Assembly: GCF_040958095.1 (NCBI RefSeq)
Contig: NC_091199.1
Location: 33,918,286-33,982,285, forward strand
Source of the DNA: Procambarus clarkii
Lineage: Eukaryota; Arthropoda; Malacostraca; Decapoda; Cambaridae
Length of the DNA: 64,000 bases
Reading direction: 5' to 3'
Shown here: positions 25,396-35,106 of the stretch, in pieces
How positions within the stretch are numbered: the stretch's first letter is position 1
How the letters are laid out: each line of letters starts with the position of its first letter
Program-made: the position numbers and the translations under genes
The notes under the pieces: model-generated
What the model was told of the DNA's origin: nothing
Database searches by the model: none
The model's input: the letters and a program-made list of their open reading frames with translations, nothing else

Positions 25396-26059
25396 AGGTT
25401 GCTGTGGCTCAGCCACACACATGCCTTGCTGAGCCACAGCAACGCGTGGCCGGGTACTGCTAGTTCCTTAATAAAACTTTTATGACAATGTTCTCTGAAA
25501 GTGGTCTTTTTTAAATAATTTCGGTCTTAAACTCGTAAATAAACTTCTATGATTATATGAGCTCTGAAATATTTTCATAAAACTGAACTCTGATTTTTTT
25601 TTTTAATTTTCCCCATAAGAACTTCTTAAGAACATATGGTCCCCTTTTGTCTCGAATTTTCTCCATAAGAACTTTTTAACTCCAAATGAGTGATTTTGAA
25701 GCAAACAAAAATTGACCATAGAATTTATTCTTAGTAAGAAGGGAGCGAACTTTGCCCCCTGAATTTTTCTATAAGAGTTTCTTGAGAAACTTCTATGATC
25801 TATGAAATATTTTCCTAAACTGAACTCAATTTCTTTTTAAATTTCTTCCATAAGAAACCTTTAAGACCATATGAGGGACTGGGAAATTTAACTGGAAACC
25901 CCACGTCACAAACACGATTCCCCCCCCCCCCCCAAAAAAAAAAAATCGTGTTTAAGCCGTCATCCCTACTACCCTACTGGATGTATATTTCTTATATGGA
26001 TATATATCCCTACTATCCTACTGGATATATATACATCCATACCTACTGGACTACATCAT
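25396..26059. other. AT-rich DNA with a C/A homopolymer junction
   Basis: Imperfect recurrences of a CCATAAGAACTTCTTAAG-like motif (25610-25870), then about 14 C followed by about 12 A at 25920-25945. No gene recognised. Confidence 0.45.
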
Positions 26060-26117
26060 ACCTATATTTGAAACTTTGTATGGAGTCAGCCTCCACCACA
26101 TCACATCCTAGTGCAGG
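26060..26117 (-). pseudogene. LINE RT C-terminal fragment, right half (antisense)
   Basis: The reverse complement of the end of the LINE ORF at 49900-49945 (VEADSIQSFK region). It continues at 28106-28390; a retroposon split it. Confidence 0.7.
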
Positions 26118-26204
26118 AGTTGCGCCCTAGCTGCGGTGGGGGTGTAAGCGTCCCCACCCTCCCTGCAGTTGCCGCTTGGCTGGTGTTGACGTCGCACGCT
26201 TGCG

Positions 26205-27929
26205 ATGGGAGGCCTTCTTCCCCCTGTTGTGAGAGTGAATTTCATGGGCCTGGAGTTTACAGGCCGTGTTGGTTATCCTGTAGTTGAGCTTGTCATGTGT
26301 GACATGCTCCGTGTCCCGGTAGATAACGTCTACGGAGTTGAGCTGTTAACTGCTCACCGGGTTATTGTCAAATTAGTTGGGGAGGAAGTGTACCGTGAGT
26401 TCCTCCGCCGTTACGAGGGGCGTTCCTTGTCGCTGCCGGATGGTGCCGGCTCTGTGACCATTACGGACCATAGTGGTGCCCTGACATACGTGAGTGTGCA
26501 TGGGGCGCCCTTGAAGTTTCCCGAGGCCCTACTCTGGCGTTACTTCCAGCAGTTTGGCACTGTCGTCAGTGTGCGAGTGAACACGCTGTCCTCGGGGAGG
26601 TATAAGGGTATGCGTACGAACATTCGTACCCTTAGGATGCGCCTGAGGTCTGACATTCCTTCTTCAGTCAGGCTTCTGGGGTACTACGTCCGGGTATACT
26701 ATGCCCGGCAACCTCGTACCTGCTTTCAGTGTGGCCTGTTGGGGCATCAGGCTGCCGGGTGCTCTGGGGCAGCAGTCGCTCCTGTGAACCTGTTCCGGGT
26801 GCAGGATTTCCCGCCACTCCTTGTTGGGGTGGATTCAGTGGGCGAGGATTTGGACGTCCCGTTGGCTGCTGCGGCTCCCTCTGCATCGCCCGGTGGTCTT
26901 CCAGATGATGCAGCCCCTCCTCCTGGTGTTACAGTGCCGTCGGCTGATCTTTCTGCTCCTGTCACTGTCCCAGATGCTCCCGTGGGTCTTCCGGATGGTC
27001 TCTGCTAGTCGTCGACGTCTTCATCTTCTTCGTCTGCTGCTGCTACTGCGACTGGCCCTGCGCCCTCGCCGGCTGTGCTGAGTGCTAGAGGGGCTGCGGA
27101 GCATCCTGATGTGTGCAGTCTGGTTCCCCCTGTGGTTGAGGCTGCTGCCGTTCTGTGACGGGCGTCGGTTCGCCCGGCTTGTGAAGCCCGTGGTTCTGGG
27201 TCCACCTCTGGCTCTGAGGATGTGCAGCCGCAGCCCAAGCGTTCCCGGCGTTCTTCTACTGCTTGGGCTGATGTGGAGGATTTCGACGCCGTTGGATCTT
27301 CGGGCGATGATGTGGTGGTTCTGGGTGCATCGCGCTCTACGTCGATGGTGGTTGCTGACGTCCATGTGCCTGCTGATGACAATGTTTGTGCTTATGATTT
27401 ACCTCCTGTTCTTTCTTCTGCAGAAGGTTCTCTGCAATGGGGGGTGGTCGCTCCTACGGACGTGGGTGGTGAGGGTGCTGGTGCGGGCAGAGGCCTCGCG
27501 CTGGTGCTGAAGAAGGATGCCCGGCGTGGGGGGGTCCCTGCAGGTGAAACATCCGGTGGTTGACGCAGGACCCTGTGAGGTAGCCGAGGACCCTGTGAGG
27601 TAGCCGAGGAGACTCCCAGTGCGCTGCCCATTGCCCGGCCCCGTGGGAAGAAGCCCCTCCGTCTCGTTTTGGCCTCCGACGTGGCGAATGACGATAAGAA
27701 CCCCTTGCTGTTTGACATTGTTGACTGCGTGCATCCTGTTCCATGGAGCCCTTCTTCCATCTGGGTTCCGCGGGCTCGGTGTTTTGTTGTGGGTGTGCCG
27801 GAGTTGATGCCTGATCCTCGTACAGTTCATAGTAAACCTGTTCCGGATAACCTCATGTTGCTTTGGGGGGCATATGGTGTTCGATTCCCGGCAGCAGAGT
27901 GGCCGGATAAGTATGAGCATTTTGAGTAG
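26205..27929 (+). pseudogene. RRM-like/CCHC Gag-like ORF of copy B3, full length with premature stops
   Basis: One frame can be followed from ATG 26205 to TAG 27927-27929 (574 residues). It is interrupted by only a few stops: TAG at 27006, TGA near 27157, and stops around a short 19-22 bp tandem duplication at 27567-27610. This gives the full protein plan. It has an N-terminal MGGLLPPVVRVNFMGLEF, two RRM-like halves, CFQCGLLGHQAAGC near residues 178-191, a Pro/Val-rich linker and PKRSRRSSTAWADVEDF near 345. Further on are a basic GKKPLRLVL segment and the C-terminal LLWGAYGVRFPAAEWPDKY. Recent loss of function is likely. Likely role: RNA binding and packaging (inferred). Confidence 0.8.
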
Positions 27930-28005
27930 TCTGTGTGATTGCTGTGCGTTTGGTGTGTGAATGGGACCTGTGGTTTGTTATGCTAATGTGTTATAATTAT
28001 TGTGC

Positions 28006-28016
28006 GCCCTTCGGGC
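28006..28016 (+). other. 3' hairpin of copy B3
   Basis: GCCC-TTC-GGGC, about 75-100 bp before the A-rich tail. The same relative place as hairpins in the other copies. Confidence 0.5.
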
Positions 28017-28105
28017 TGGTGTTATGTTTTGTTCTCATGACCTTGTTTTATTGTATTTATTGTATTTCTTAGCATGCTTTGCATGTAAATATAATAACAA
28101 TAAAA

Positions 28106-28390
28106 AAAACTTCCTGTTGCATTCCATTTACTAACTACTCTGACACTGAAAAAATTCTTTCTAACGTCTCTTTGGCTCATCTGCGTACTAAGTCTCCACC
28201 TGTGTACTTTTGTTCGTGTTCTACCCGTGCTGAAGAGTTTGTCTTTGTCCACCCTGTCAATTCCCCTTAGAATTTTGTAGGTGGTTACCATGTCTCCCCT
28301 TACTCTTCTGTTTTCCAGGGACGTGAGGTTCAACTTCTTTAGCCTTTCCTCGTAGCTCATTCCTCTCAGTTCCGGGATGAGCCTGGTGGC
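28106..28390 (-). pseudogene. LINE RT C-terminal fragment, left half (antisense)
   Basis: The minus-strand translation gives MSYEERLKKLNLTSLENRRV, GDMVTTYKILRGIDRVDKDK, and FFSVRVVSKWNA. It is collinear with the LINE at 49106-49957. A decayed 3' fragment, continuing at 26060-26117. Confidence 0.85.
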
Positions 28391-28394
28391 ATAC

Positions 28395-28554
28395 CGCTGA
28401 ATCTTCTGTGTGCAGGGAAGGTGGTGTTGGGGTAGTGGTTGGTTTAGCGATGGTGAGGGATTGTTGGGGAGGGGGGTGATGGTGGTGTGTGCAGGGAAGG
28501 TGGTGGTGGGATAGTGGTTGGTTTAGCGATGGTGAGGGATTGTTGGGGGTTGGG
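28395..28554. repeat. G-rich minisatellite, left of the BEL-like insertion
   Basis: Two units of a roughly 75-bp repeat (GTGTGCAGGGAAGGTGGTG, GGTTTAGCGATGGTGAGGGATT, G-run). The array resumes at 31710. Confidence 0.8.
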
Positions 28555-29121
28555 TGTCGGAAAATCCGACACCATTTAATAATCATACAGATAATAGCTG
28601 TATTGTATAAACAAGTTACCCATAGAAAACGTAACTTGTAGTGGAATTACCGTCTAAAGAAAACGGGATATCATCACCACATACTATTATAATTCACCAG
28701 CTATTCTGCTGGGAATTATTCTTAAATACATTAGTCTTTGGACTTTACCATCATAAAAACATCTTATATAAATTAACTTAATTATCAATATTAAAGTAGA
28801 GTAAATGTGACCCTTCTATCACTTTCTGAAATCTGGACAAAGTAGGCCAGGCGTCAGTGGGGAAGGAGGGCAGCCATTGATATACGAGACCAGAGGCTCA
28901 CACGGGAGCAAATTCGGCTCCTGTTAATTTTACTTGGACGTAGTGTTATGGATACCAAAGGTGTACCATCTGTCAACACGCTGTCAACAAATCAAGTTAA
29001 GTGTTCTTTCCGAAACCCATTATTTATCATTAGTGGCCATTAATGTCATTATATAGGGTGACCCGGTTAGATCACATGGAAGCCTCAAACTAAAGGTAAT
29101 TAAGCCAGGTCGGTTCCCACA
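28555..29121 (+). repeat. 5' LTR
   Basis: Starts TGTCGGAAAATCCGACACC, a short inverted repeat, and ends CCCACA. A direct copy is at 31143-31709. Confidence 0.88.
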
Positions 29122-30071
29122 TTATTTGGACCTTCGGAACCGGAATATTTGGTCCTATGAACCCACATTTGGTCATCTTAGTACCGGATGAACCAGTTAA
29201 CCAGTGGATTCATTAAATAAACTAGTGCAGTGTGATTTAAACAAAGCCAGCAGTCAAGACGGCAGCGTAGCCTCGAGGGAGCTCAGGAGCCTCCCTCAGC
29301 CCAGTTCAGCTTCGTCAGCGGTTTCATGCACACCCACAGATATTTGGTGGCGTGTTATTTCGTGAAATGACAGCGCTAATATAGAATCCAGCCAAATTAG
29401 TGGCTGGGGTCTTCGTGAGATTGTTCACGGATTTCGTGGTGTTACATTTCGCGAGAGATTATCTACGAATTTTGTGGAGTTTATTTCGCGAGGTCACTAA
29501 TAATATTTAATACTTCTTGATAATATTAGAAGTTTCATAGAGGCTAATTAAGAGGCTATTATCAATAATTGTGTATATTATTTCTCCAAAATAGAGAATT
29601 ATTTAATATAAATTGCACTAGTGATCACAGTATAATATTTACTAATTGCCAACCCACAACAGGGTAGGATATTAACCATTGACTAGTTGAACTATTATCG
29701 TTCATCCTAGTCCCATTATTACCATAGTCAGTTGTACTATATTGATCAACCTAACACCATTAATGCATGGTCCAGACCCTATTTTGGGTGTAATTTTTAA
29801 CAACTCGAGTTGAGTTGTATATATAATAAATTACTTATGATCATTACACCTTTGAGTGATTAATTAGTGTCTCTACCATCCTAGGGTGATATAGAAGAGC
29901 TAACCTAAAGGTACTTCCAGTGACACTGGTTTATCACTCAAATCATTAGTGTGTATGATTGTATATATATAATGTGTATTAATTTTAAGTGCTAACCTCT
30001 AGTAGAGGTAGGATTATTGCCTAGTGAGTTCAGAATTTACCCTAGGCTACCATTAGAGCTAGTTCAGTATT

Positions 30072-30446
30072 ATGAGCAGCCCAAGTACAAGTCCCACAAG
30101 GCTTCACCAACTAGCCAGTATGGATAATGCAGGGAGAATGAAAAGAACCCTTGCAGGTCTTAAAGGCCACTTAACAAGACAGATCAAGAAATGTGAAGAT
30201 TTGTCACAACAATCTCAAGTTGATTATGCTGACCTGGAAAGCTATTATCAAGCAGCTGCAGGTAAATTTGAGCAAATCAAATGCCAAATGGCTGTCCTTG
30301 TGGGGACAGACTACTACCATCAATTCATTGGTAGCCCTACTAAATATCAGGGTATAACCATGTTAAACTCTGCAGGAGGTAAATTACTCTCAGGCCCAGT
30401 ATCAAGCCTGAGGAGACCTATGCCTGCAGATAAACAATACCAATAG
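30072..30446 (+). CDS. Short gag-like protein of the BEL-like element
   Basis: 124 codons from ATG 30072. The segment MKRTLAGLKGHLTRQIKKC followed by a Tyr/Glu-rich helix (YADLESYYQAAAGKFEQIK) resembles the N-terminus of BEL/Pao Gag proteins; this family call is by eye. The ORF stops well short of a full Gag. Downstream sequence (30560-30920) holds two degenerate copies of a VTD(P/L)TAV-like coding segment in broken frames, suggesting internal deletion and decay of gag. Probably not functional. Confidence 0.5.
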   Translation: MSSPSTSPTRLHQLASMDNAGRMKRTLAGLKGHLTRQIKKCEDLSQQSQVDYADLESYYQAAAGKFEQIKCQMAVLVGTDYYHQFIGSPTKYQGITMLNSAGGKLLSGPVSSLRRPMPADKQYQ

Positions 30447-31142
30447 AAACTAAATTTGTCAGCTGATTATATTTCTCCAGTAGCATTATACTAAGGAGAT
30501 TACAGCTGACTATACCAACAGAGGTTGATGTTAGTATCATCATTTAAAGCTGAAGATGATTTCATGAGGCCGCAGTGGCAAATCAGTGAACAGTAGCCTA
30601 AAACAGCTACAAGTCACTGCGACCAATGTCACTGATCCCACTGCAGTCTCAGAACCATACTTTACTTTAATGATGAGCTATTCAATCTTCTGAATCAATT
30701 AACTAAATTAAACCCTAATAAATCTGATGACTGATTTGATACATTTATTATTTAATCAAGATGTATTCCATGGGCCTCAGTGTTTATATATCAGTGACCA
30801 GTTACCTGAAGAAACTTCAAGTTATATCTAATGTCACTGATCTCACTGCAGTCCCTGAATCATACTTGACTGTAGTACTTGATCACATCCAGTCTTCTGG
30901 GTTAAATAATATGTAATAAGGCTTGAATATTAGCCTTTCAAGAGTTGACAGGGAAATGAAATCGCATTAGACTTCTAACCCCTACAACTCTAGTACGGGA
31001 CATCCGTCCTGTACGAACAGACGCACAAATGTGTGATTACTAACTACTAACATCAAATTAATGTAATAATTCGAAGGAGGAGTATCGGTGTTCGTCTGTT
31101 CTAAAGAGGACTTCGACCCGTGAGCAGCCCCCTGGGGAATTA

Positions 31143-31709
31143 TGTCGGAAAATCCGACACCATTTAATAATCATACAGATAATAGCTGTATTGTATAAAC
31201 AAGTTACCCATAGAAAACGTAACTTGTAGTGGAATTACCGTCTAAAGAAAACGGGATATCATCACCACATACTATTATAATTCACCAGCTATTCTGCTGG
31301 GAATTATTCTTAAATACATTAGTCTTTGGACTTTACCATCATAAAAACATCTTATATAAATTAACTTAATTATCAATATTAAAGTAGAGTAAATGTGACC
31401 CTTCTATCACTTTCTGAAATCTGGACAAAGTAGGCCAGGCGTCAGTGGGGAAGGAGGGCAGCCATTGATATACGAGACCAGAGGCTCACACGGGAGCAAA
31501 TTCGGCTCCTGTTAATTTTACTTGGACGTAGTGTTATGGATACCAAAGGTGTACCATCTGTCAACACGCTGTCAACAAATCAAGTTAAGTGTTCTTTCCG
31601 AAACCCATTATTTATCATTAGTGGCCATTAATGTCATTATATAGGGTGTCCCGGTTAGATCACATGGAAGCCTCAAACTAAAGGTAATTAAGCCAGGTCG
31701 GTTCCCACA
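31143..31709 (+). repeat. 3' LTR
   Basis: 567 bp, one visible substitution from the 5' LTR. Preceded by a CCCCCTGGGGAATTA segment in the place of a polypurine tract. Confidence 0.88.
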
Positions 31710-32140
31710 TTGGGGTTGGTGGTGGTGTGTGCAGGGAAGGTGGTGGTGGGGGTAGTAGTTGGTTTAGCGATGGTGAGGGATTGGGGGGGGTTAGTGGTGG
31801 TGGGGGTAGTGGTTGGTTTAGCGATGGTGAGGGATTGTTGGGGGGGGGGGGTGATGGTGGTGTGTGCAGGGAAGGTGGTGGTGGGATAGTGGTTGGTTTA
31901 GCGATGGTGAGGGATTGTTGGGGGGGGGGGGGCTGTGCAGGGAAGGTGGTGGTGGGGGTAGTAGTTGGTTTAGCGATGGTGAGGGATTGGGGGGTTGGGG
32001 GGTTGGTGGTGGTGTGTGTTGGGAAGGTGGTGGTGGGGGTAGTGGTTGGTTTAGCGATGGTGAGGGATTGTGGGGGGGGGGGGTTGGACGTGGTGTTTGC
32101 AGGGAAGGCGCTGATGGGATAGTGAGGGGGGGGGGTGTTT
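31710..32140. repeat. G-rich minisatellite, right of the BEL-like insertion
   Basis: About five units, each with GGTTTAGCGATGGTGAGGGATT and a variable G-run (up to about 12 G). Spurious Gly/Trp-rich frames on the plus strand and Pro/Thr-rich frames on the minus strand are not called. Confidence 0.85.
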
Positions 32141-32655
32141 TTGAATGATAAACGATTTACACTTGACTCACCACTGATGACGTCTGAACACTTCCGGAAC
32201 AAGTGCTTCTCTGACGACATTTGTTCGAACCACAATGATGTAAATGCTTTACCTTCTTACAAAAAAATACAAATAATTGCCAACAGAACCTAAACACCTA
32301 ACCTAACTTTACCAGTGCCTAAATATGCAAAATTTGATTATATATATTTTAATTATTTATATTTGAGAAAACTTCTGTATTCAATTAACAGAAGACTGAT
32401 GAATGTGTCTTCGGCGTCGACCACCGGATGGAATGGACTTGGTCTGAGAATGGGTTGCTAAGGTAAGTTAAATATAGCTCTTTAAACCTCGCCTACTTGG
32501 GCCTTGTTGTACTTGATGCATTACAGTTTAACTATTCTCACGTTCACAATCTTTTTCGAATCTTGTCTTAACATTCTTGAAGAGTGGTGGCTACTGCAAC
32601 TTCTTCTTTCAGTGCATTCCACTTGTTACCTGGACATACAGGGTATGAGTATGTC
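32141..32655. other. No firm feature
   Basis: AT-rich intergenic-like DNA. A short minus-strand open segment (about 32155-32235) is not supported as an exon. Confidence 0.4.
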
Positions 32656-32661
32656 CTTATT

Positions 32662-32692
<31 letters not shown>

Positions 32693-32790
32693 TATACAAG
32701 AAGGTACAATGGGTTTGTGAGAATACATAGCATGGTGTTTACAATCTTTTTAAAGCCACTAGTACACGCAGCGTTTCGGGCAGGTCCTTA
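32656..32790 (-). mobile_element. 5'-truncated SINE tail, antisense
   Basis: (TTTA)n tail at 32660-32692, then sequence reversed from the SINE body: TGCGTTTCGGGCAGGTCC-like end, GGCTTTAAAAAGAT on the complement. The same family as 24745-24912. Confidence 0.75.
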
Positions 32791-32962
32791 ATCTTTCTTC
32801 TACTAATTTGTGTTATCAACTTTAACCTATGTCCGCCTGTTCTTTCTCTCGTTAAAAACAAGTTGTCCCTGTTTACCTTTTACATTACCTTAAGTATCTT
32901 GTATATTATGATCAAATACCCTCAGATTGTTATATCTTTTGTTTGTCTCATTCTGTTTCACA

Positions 32963-33232
32963 GTCTCCGTGGTGTAGTGGTAAGACACTCGCCTGGCGTT
33001 CCGCGAGCGCTATGTCATGGGTTCGTATCCTGGCCGAGGAGGATTTACTGGGCGCAATTCCTTAACTGTAGCCTCTGTTTAACGCAACAGTAAAATGTGT
33101 ACTTGGATGAAAAAACGATTCTTTGCGGCAGGGGATCGTATTTCAGGGACCTGCCCTAAACGCTACGCGTACTAGTGGCTGTACAAGAGTGTAACAACTC
33201 TTGTATATATCTCAAAAAAAAAAAAAAAAAAA
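32963..33232 (+). mobile_element. tRNA-derived SINE with poly(A)
   Basis: The head has an A-box-like TGGTGTAGTGG and a B-box-like GGTTCGTATCC. The body contains GGCAGGGGATCGTATTTC and GGGACCTGCCCTAAACGC, with a run of about 19 A at 33213-33232. The acceptor stem is poorly paired, so it is not a tRNA gene. Confidence 0.85.
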
Positions 33233-33353
33233 TATCCTCCCTGGTTGTAAGGCGCAGTTCTCTTAGTTCTCATAGCTTAACCTTCTTAGTAACAGATCTC
33301 TACATTCTTTCTTATTATTTTATGCTCATTTTTCTCTCTTGACGTCTCCTCTT

Positions 33354-33360
33354 TATAAAA
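33354..33360 (+). promoter_or_regulatory. Candidate TATA box
   Basis: TATAAAA about 170 bp upstream of the probable start codon of the secreted-protein gene. A TCAGT initiator-like site lies near 33418, somewhat far for this TATA, so the pairing is uncertain. Confidence 0.4.
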
Positions 33361-33527
33361 GCATGAGTAAGAACTGGGCATATTGAAGGATAGTTTCCTG
33401 GTTGACCAGTATATTTATCAGTGTGGGCGTTGAGCGCGGGTGTACTTAGTGCGTGGTGGCCAGCCAGCCAGCCAGCAGTCATGCTGGGTGTTGTTTAGTG
33501 TGTAGTGTGAGTGTGGTGGTAAGAGTC

Positions 33528-34311
33528 ATGTCTGTCTGTCTGCTGCCTCTCCTCTGTGTCCTGGTGGGCTGGTCGGCCGCCTTCCAGGAGGTCACCATGG
33601 GCCACACGGAGGAGTTGGACTTGACTGCTAACGTCATCCTCCCGGAGGCCACCATGGGCCAAAGCAGGGAGTTGGACTTGACAGCTAACGTCATCCTCCC
33701 GGAGGCCACCATGGGTCACAGGGAGGAGATGGACTTGACAGCTAATGTCTTCCCCCCGAAGGCCACCATGGGCCACAGGGAGGAGATGGACTTGACAGCT
33801 GACGTCATCCTCCCGGAGGCCACCATGGGCCACAGGGAGGAGTTGGACTTGAATGCTAACGTCATCTTCCCTGAGGCCACCATGGGCCACACAGAGGAGC
33901 TGGACTTGACAACTAACGTCATCCTCCACGAGACCACCATGGGCCACAGGGAGGAGTTGGACTTGACAGCTAACGTCATCCTCCCGGAGGCCACCTTGGG
34001 CCACACGGAGGAGTTGGACTTGACAACTGTCATCCTCCCGGAGGCTACCATGGGCCACATGGAGGAGTTGGACTTGACAACTGTCATCCTCCCGGAGGCC
34101 ACCATTGGCAACACAGAGGAGTTGGACTTGACAACTGTCATCCTCCCAGAGGCCACCTTGGGCCACACGGAGGAGTTGGACTTGACAACTAACGTCATCC
34201 TCCCGGAGGCCACCATGGGCCACACGGAGGAGTTGGACTTGACAGCTAACGTCATATTTAACCTGATTGCTATAAACCAGCTGCAGGAGGAGCAGCGAGG
34301 CGTCCAGGAAG
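33528..34311 (+). CDS. Secreted repeat protein, exon 1
   Basis: ATG 33528 opens a signal peptide (MSVCLLPLLCVLVGWSAAFQ), with cleavage likely around SAA. Twelve tandem repeats follow, with consensus EATMGHTEELDLTANVILP. Nine are 19 residues; three (repeats 8-10) lose one residue to 18. The exon continues into NLIAINQLQEEQRGVQE and ends at a GT donor (34312, GGTGAGAA), phase 1. A minimal upstream ORF lies at 33481 (MLGVV). I recognise no family. The repeats are acidic and hydrophobic with regular LDLT and VILP segments, and could form a solenoid or coiled structure. Most changes between repeats are conservative, suggesting expression as a secreted or extracellular protein. The only convincing host gene in the window. 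Confidence 0.75.
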
Positions 34312-34497
34312 GTGAGAATAAGAACAAAGTTATGTTCACAGTTCCTTGGGAGTTTTTTTAATGAGTTAGTAAACAAAATATTTGCTGCTTATAAAAACAT
34401 CACCATAAGGCACCAGTACAGAAGATAATTTATAGGGTTGAACACATCATAGTTACACATGTAAGGATACAATCTTAATAGAGGCAACTGTTTACAG

Positions 34498-34581
34498 GTG
34501 TGAACAATATGCAGATGGTGATGGCTAACCTGACTGAACTGATCTCCACTCACCTGATTCTTGATGACAATTATACGCAAG
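34498..34581 (+). CDS. Secreted repeat protein, exon 2
   Basis: 84 bp (28 codons) between an acceptor TTTACAG (ending 34497) and a donor GGTAAGG (34582). Joined to exon 1 in phase 1 it reads G-VNNMQMVMANLTELISTHLI-LDDNYTQ with no stop, and leaves in phase 1, so it is a symmetric exon. NLT is a possible N-glycosylation site. Later exons were not found. Downstream lie SINEs and a 3.7-kb minisatellite, which would be intronic if the gene continues. Confidence 0.6.
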
Positions 34582-34594
34582 GTAAGGAGTCATA

Positions 34595-34665
34595 TGAACA
34601 AATCCACAAGGGCAGTGACGAGGATTCGAACCTGCGTCCGGGAGCATCACAGCTCGGGTGCAGGG
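34595..34665 (-). mobile_element. tRNA-like SINE fragment, minus strand
   Basis: GAACAAATCCACAAGGGCAG, then reversed B-box GGATTCGAACCTGCG, and GAGCATC. It is an inverted partner of 34752-34850. Confidence 0.7.
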
Positions 34666-34751
34666 AAGGGGGTTGTGTAATAGCCTGGTTTGTGCCTCGG
34701 AGAGGCTACGGGATCCAGTAAGTTCAGTAGAACTTCAGTTTCAACCCTTTT

Positions 34752-34850
34752 ACCCTGTCGTAGCTCAGTCGATTAAGGCAGTGTCTGGGATGCTCCCGGA
34801 CGCAGGTTCGAATCCTCGTCACTGCCCTTGTGGATTTGTTCATTTGATGC
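34752..34850 (+). mobile_element. tRNA-like SINE, plus strand
   Basis: GTCGTAGCTCAGTCGATTAAGG (A-box-like), GGTTCGAATCC (B box), then CTTGTGGATTTGTTC. The same family as 34595-34665 and 41643-41815. Confidence 0.75.
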
Positions 34851-35106
34851 ATCACGTTAGTGTGATCTCTGTGTGTAAGGAGTTATATATACAGTACATG
34901 TGTCGATGTTTCTTTGTCTCAGTTTCGACACTTGATTCATGTCAGTTTTACTTCAATCAAGTTTTAGGCACAGAAATTAGTACAAGATAATTGTTAAAAT
35001 AATATTCACTTGTTCCTGGTGCCATTATGTCTACAATTTGTTGAAGAATCTTGGGAATGAAGTATTCAGTCTTGTTGCCTTCAGCATCAAGCACAGCCTG
35101 TCATTC
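34851..35106. other. No recognised feature
   Basis: AT-rich DNA between the SINE and the minisatellite. Confidence 0.5.

Larger units (their letters stand above)
26118..28105 (+). mobile_element. RRM/CCHC retroposon, type B, copy B3
   Basis: About 2.0 kb inserted into an antisense LINE fragment. The flanks show a degraded duplication (CATCCTAGTGCA / CTTCCTGTTGCA), consistent with an old event. It ends with a GCATGCTTTGCATGTAAATA segment and an A-rich tail. Confidence 0.8.
28555..31709 (+). mobile_element. Non-autonomous LTR retrotransposon, BEL/Pao-like
   Basis: A 3155-bp element with 567-bp direct LTRs (28555-29121 and 31143-31709), TG...CA ends and a probable 5-bp target duplication TTGGG. 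Only one difference between the LTRs was seen (A near 29050 versus T near 31638), so insertion is recent. The internal part is only about 2 kb with a short gag-like ORF and no protease, RT or integrase. Confidence 0.85.

Noticed and set aside
31678-32235. 185-codon Pro/Thr-rich minus-strand ORF
   Set aside because: Made by the G-rich minisatellite plus a short flank. No support for an exon.
32963-33040. tRNA gene
   Set aside because: A and B boxes are present but the acceptor stem is mispaired and a SINE body with poly(A) follows directly.
33495-34376. Antisense 293-codon ORF over the repeat exon
   Set aside because: A shadow of the 57-bp repeats. The sense strand has the signal peptide and splice sites.
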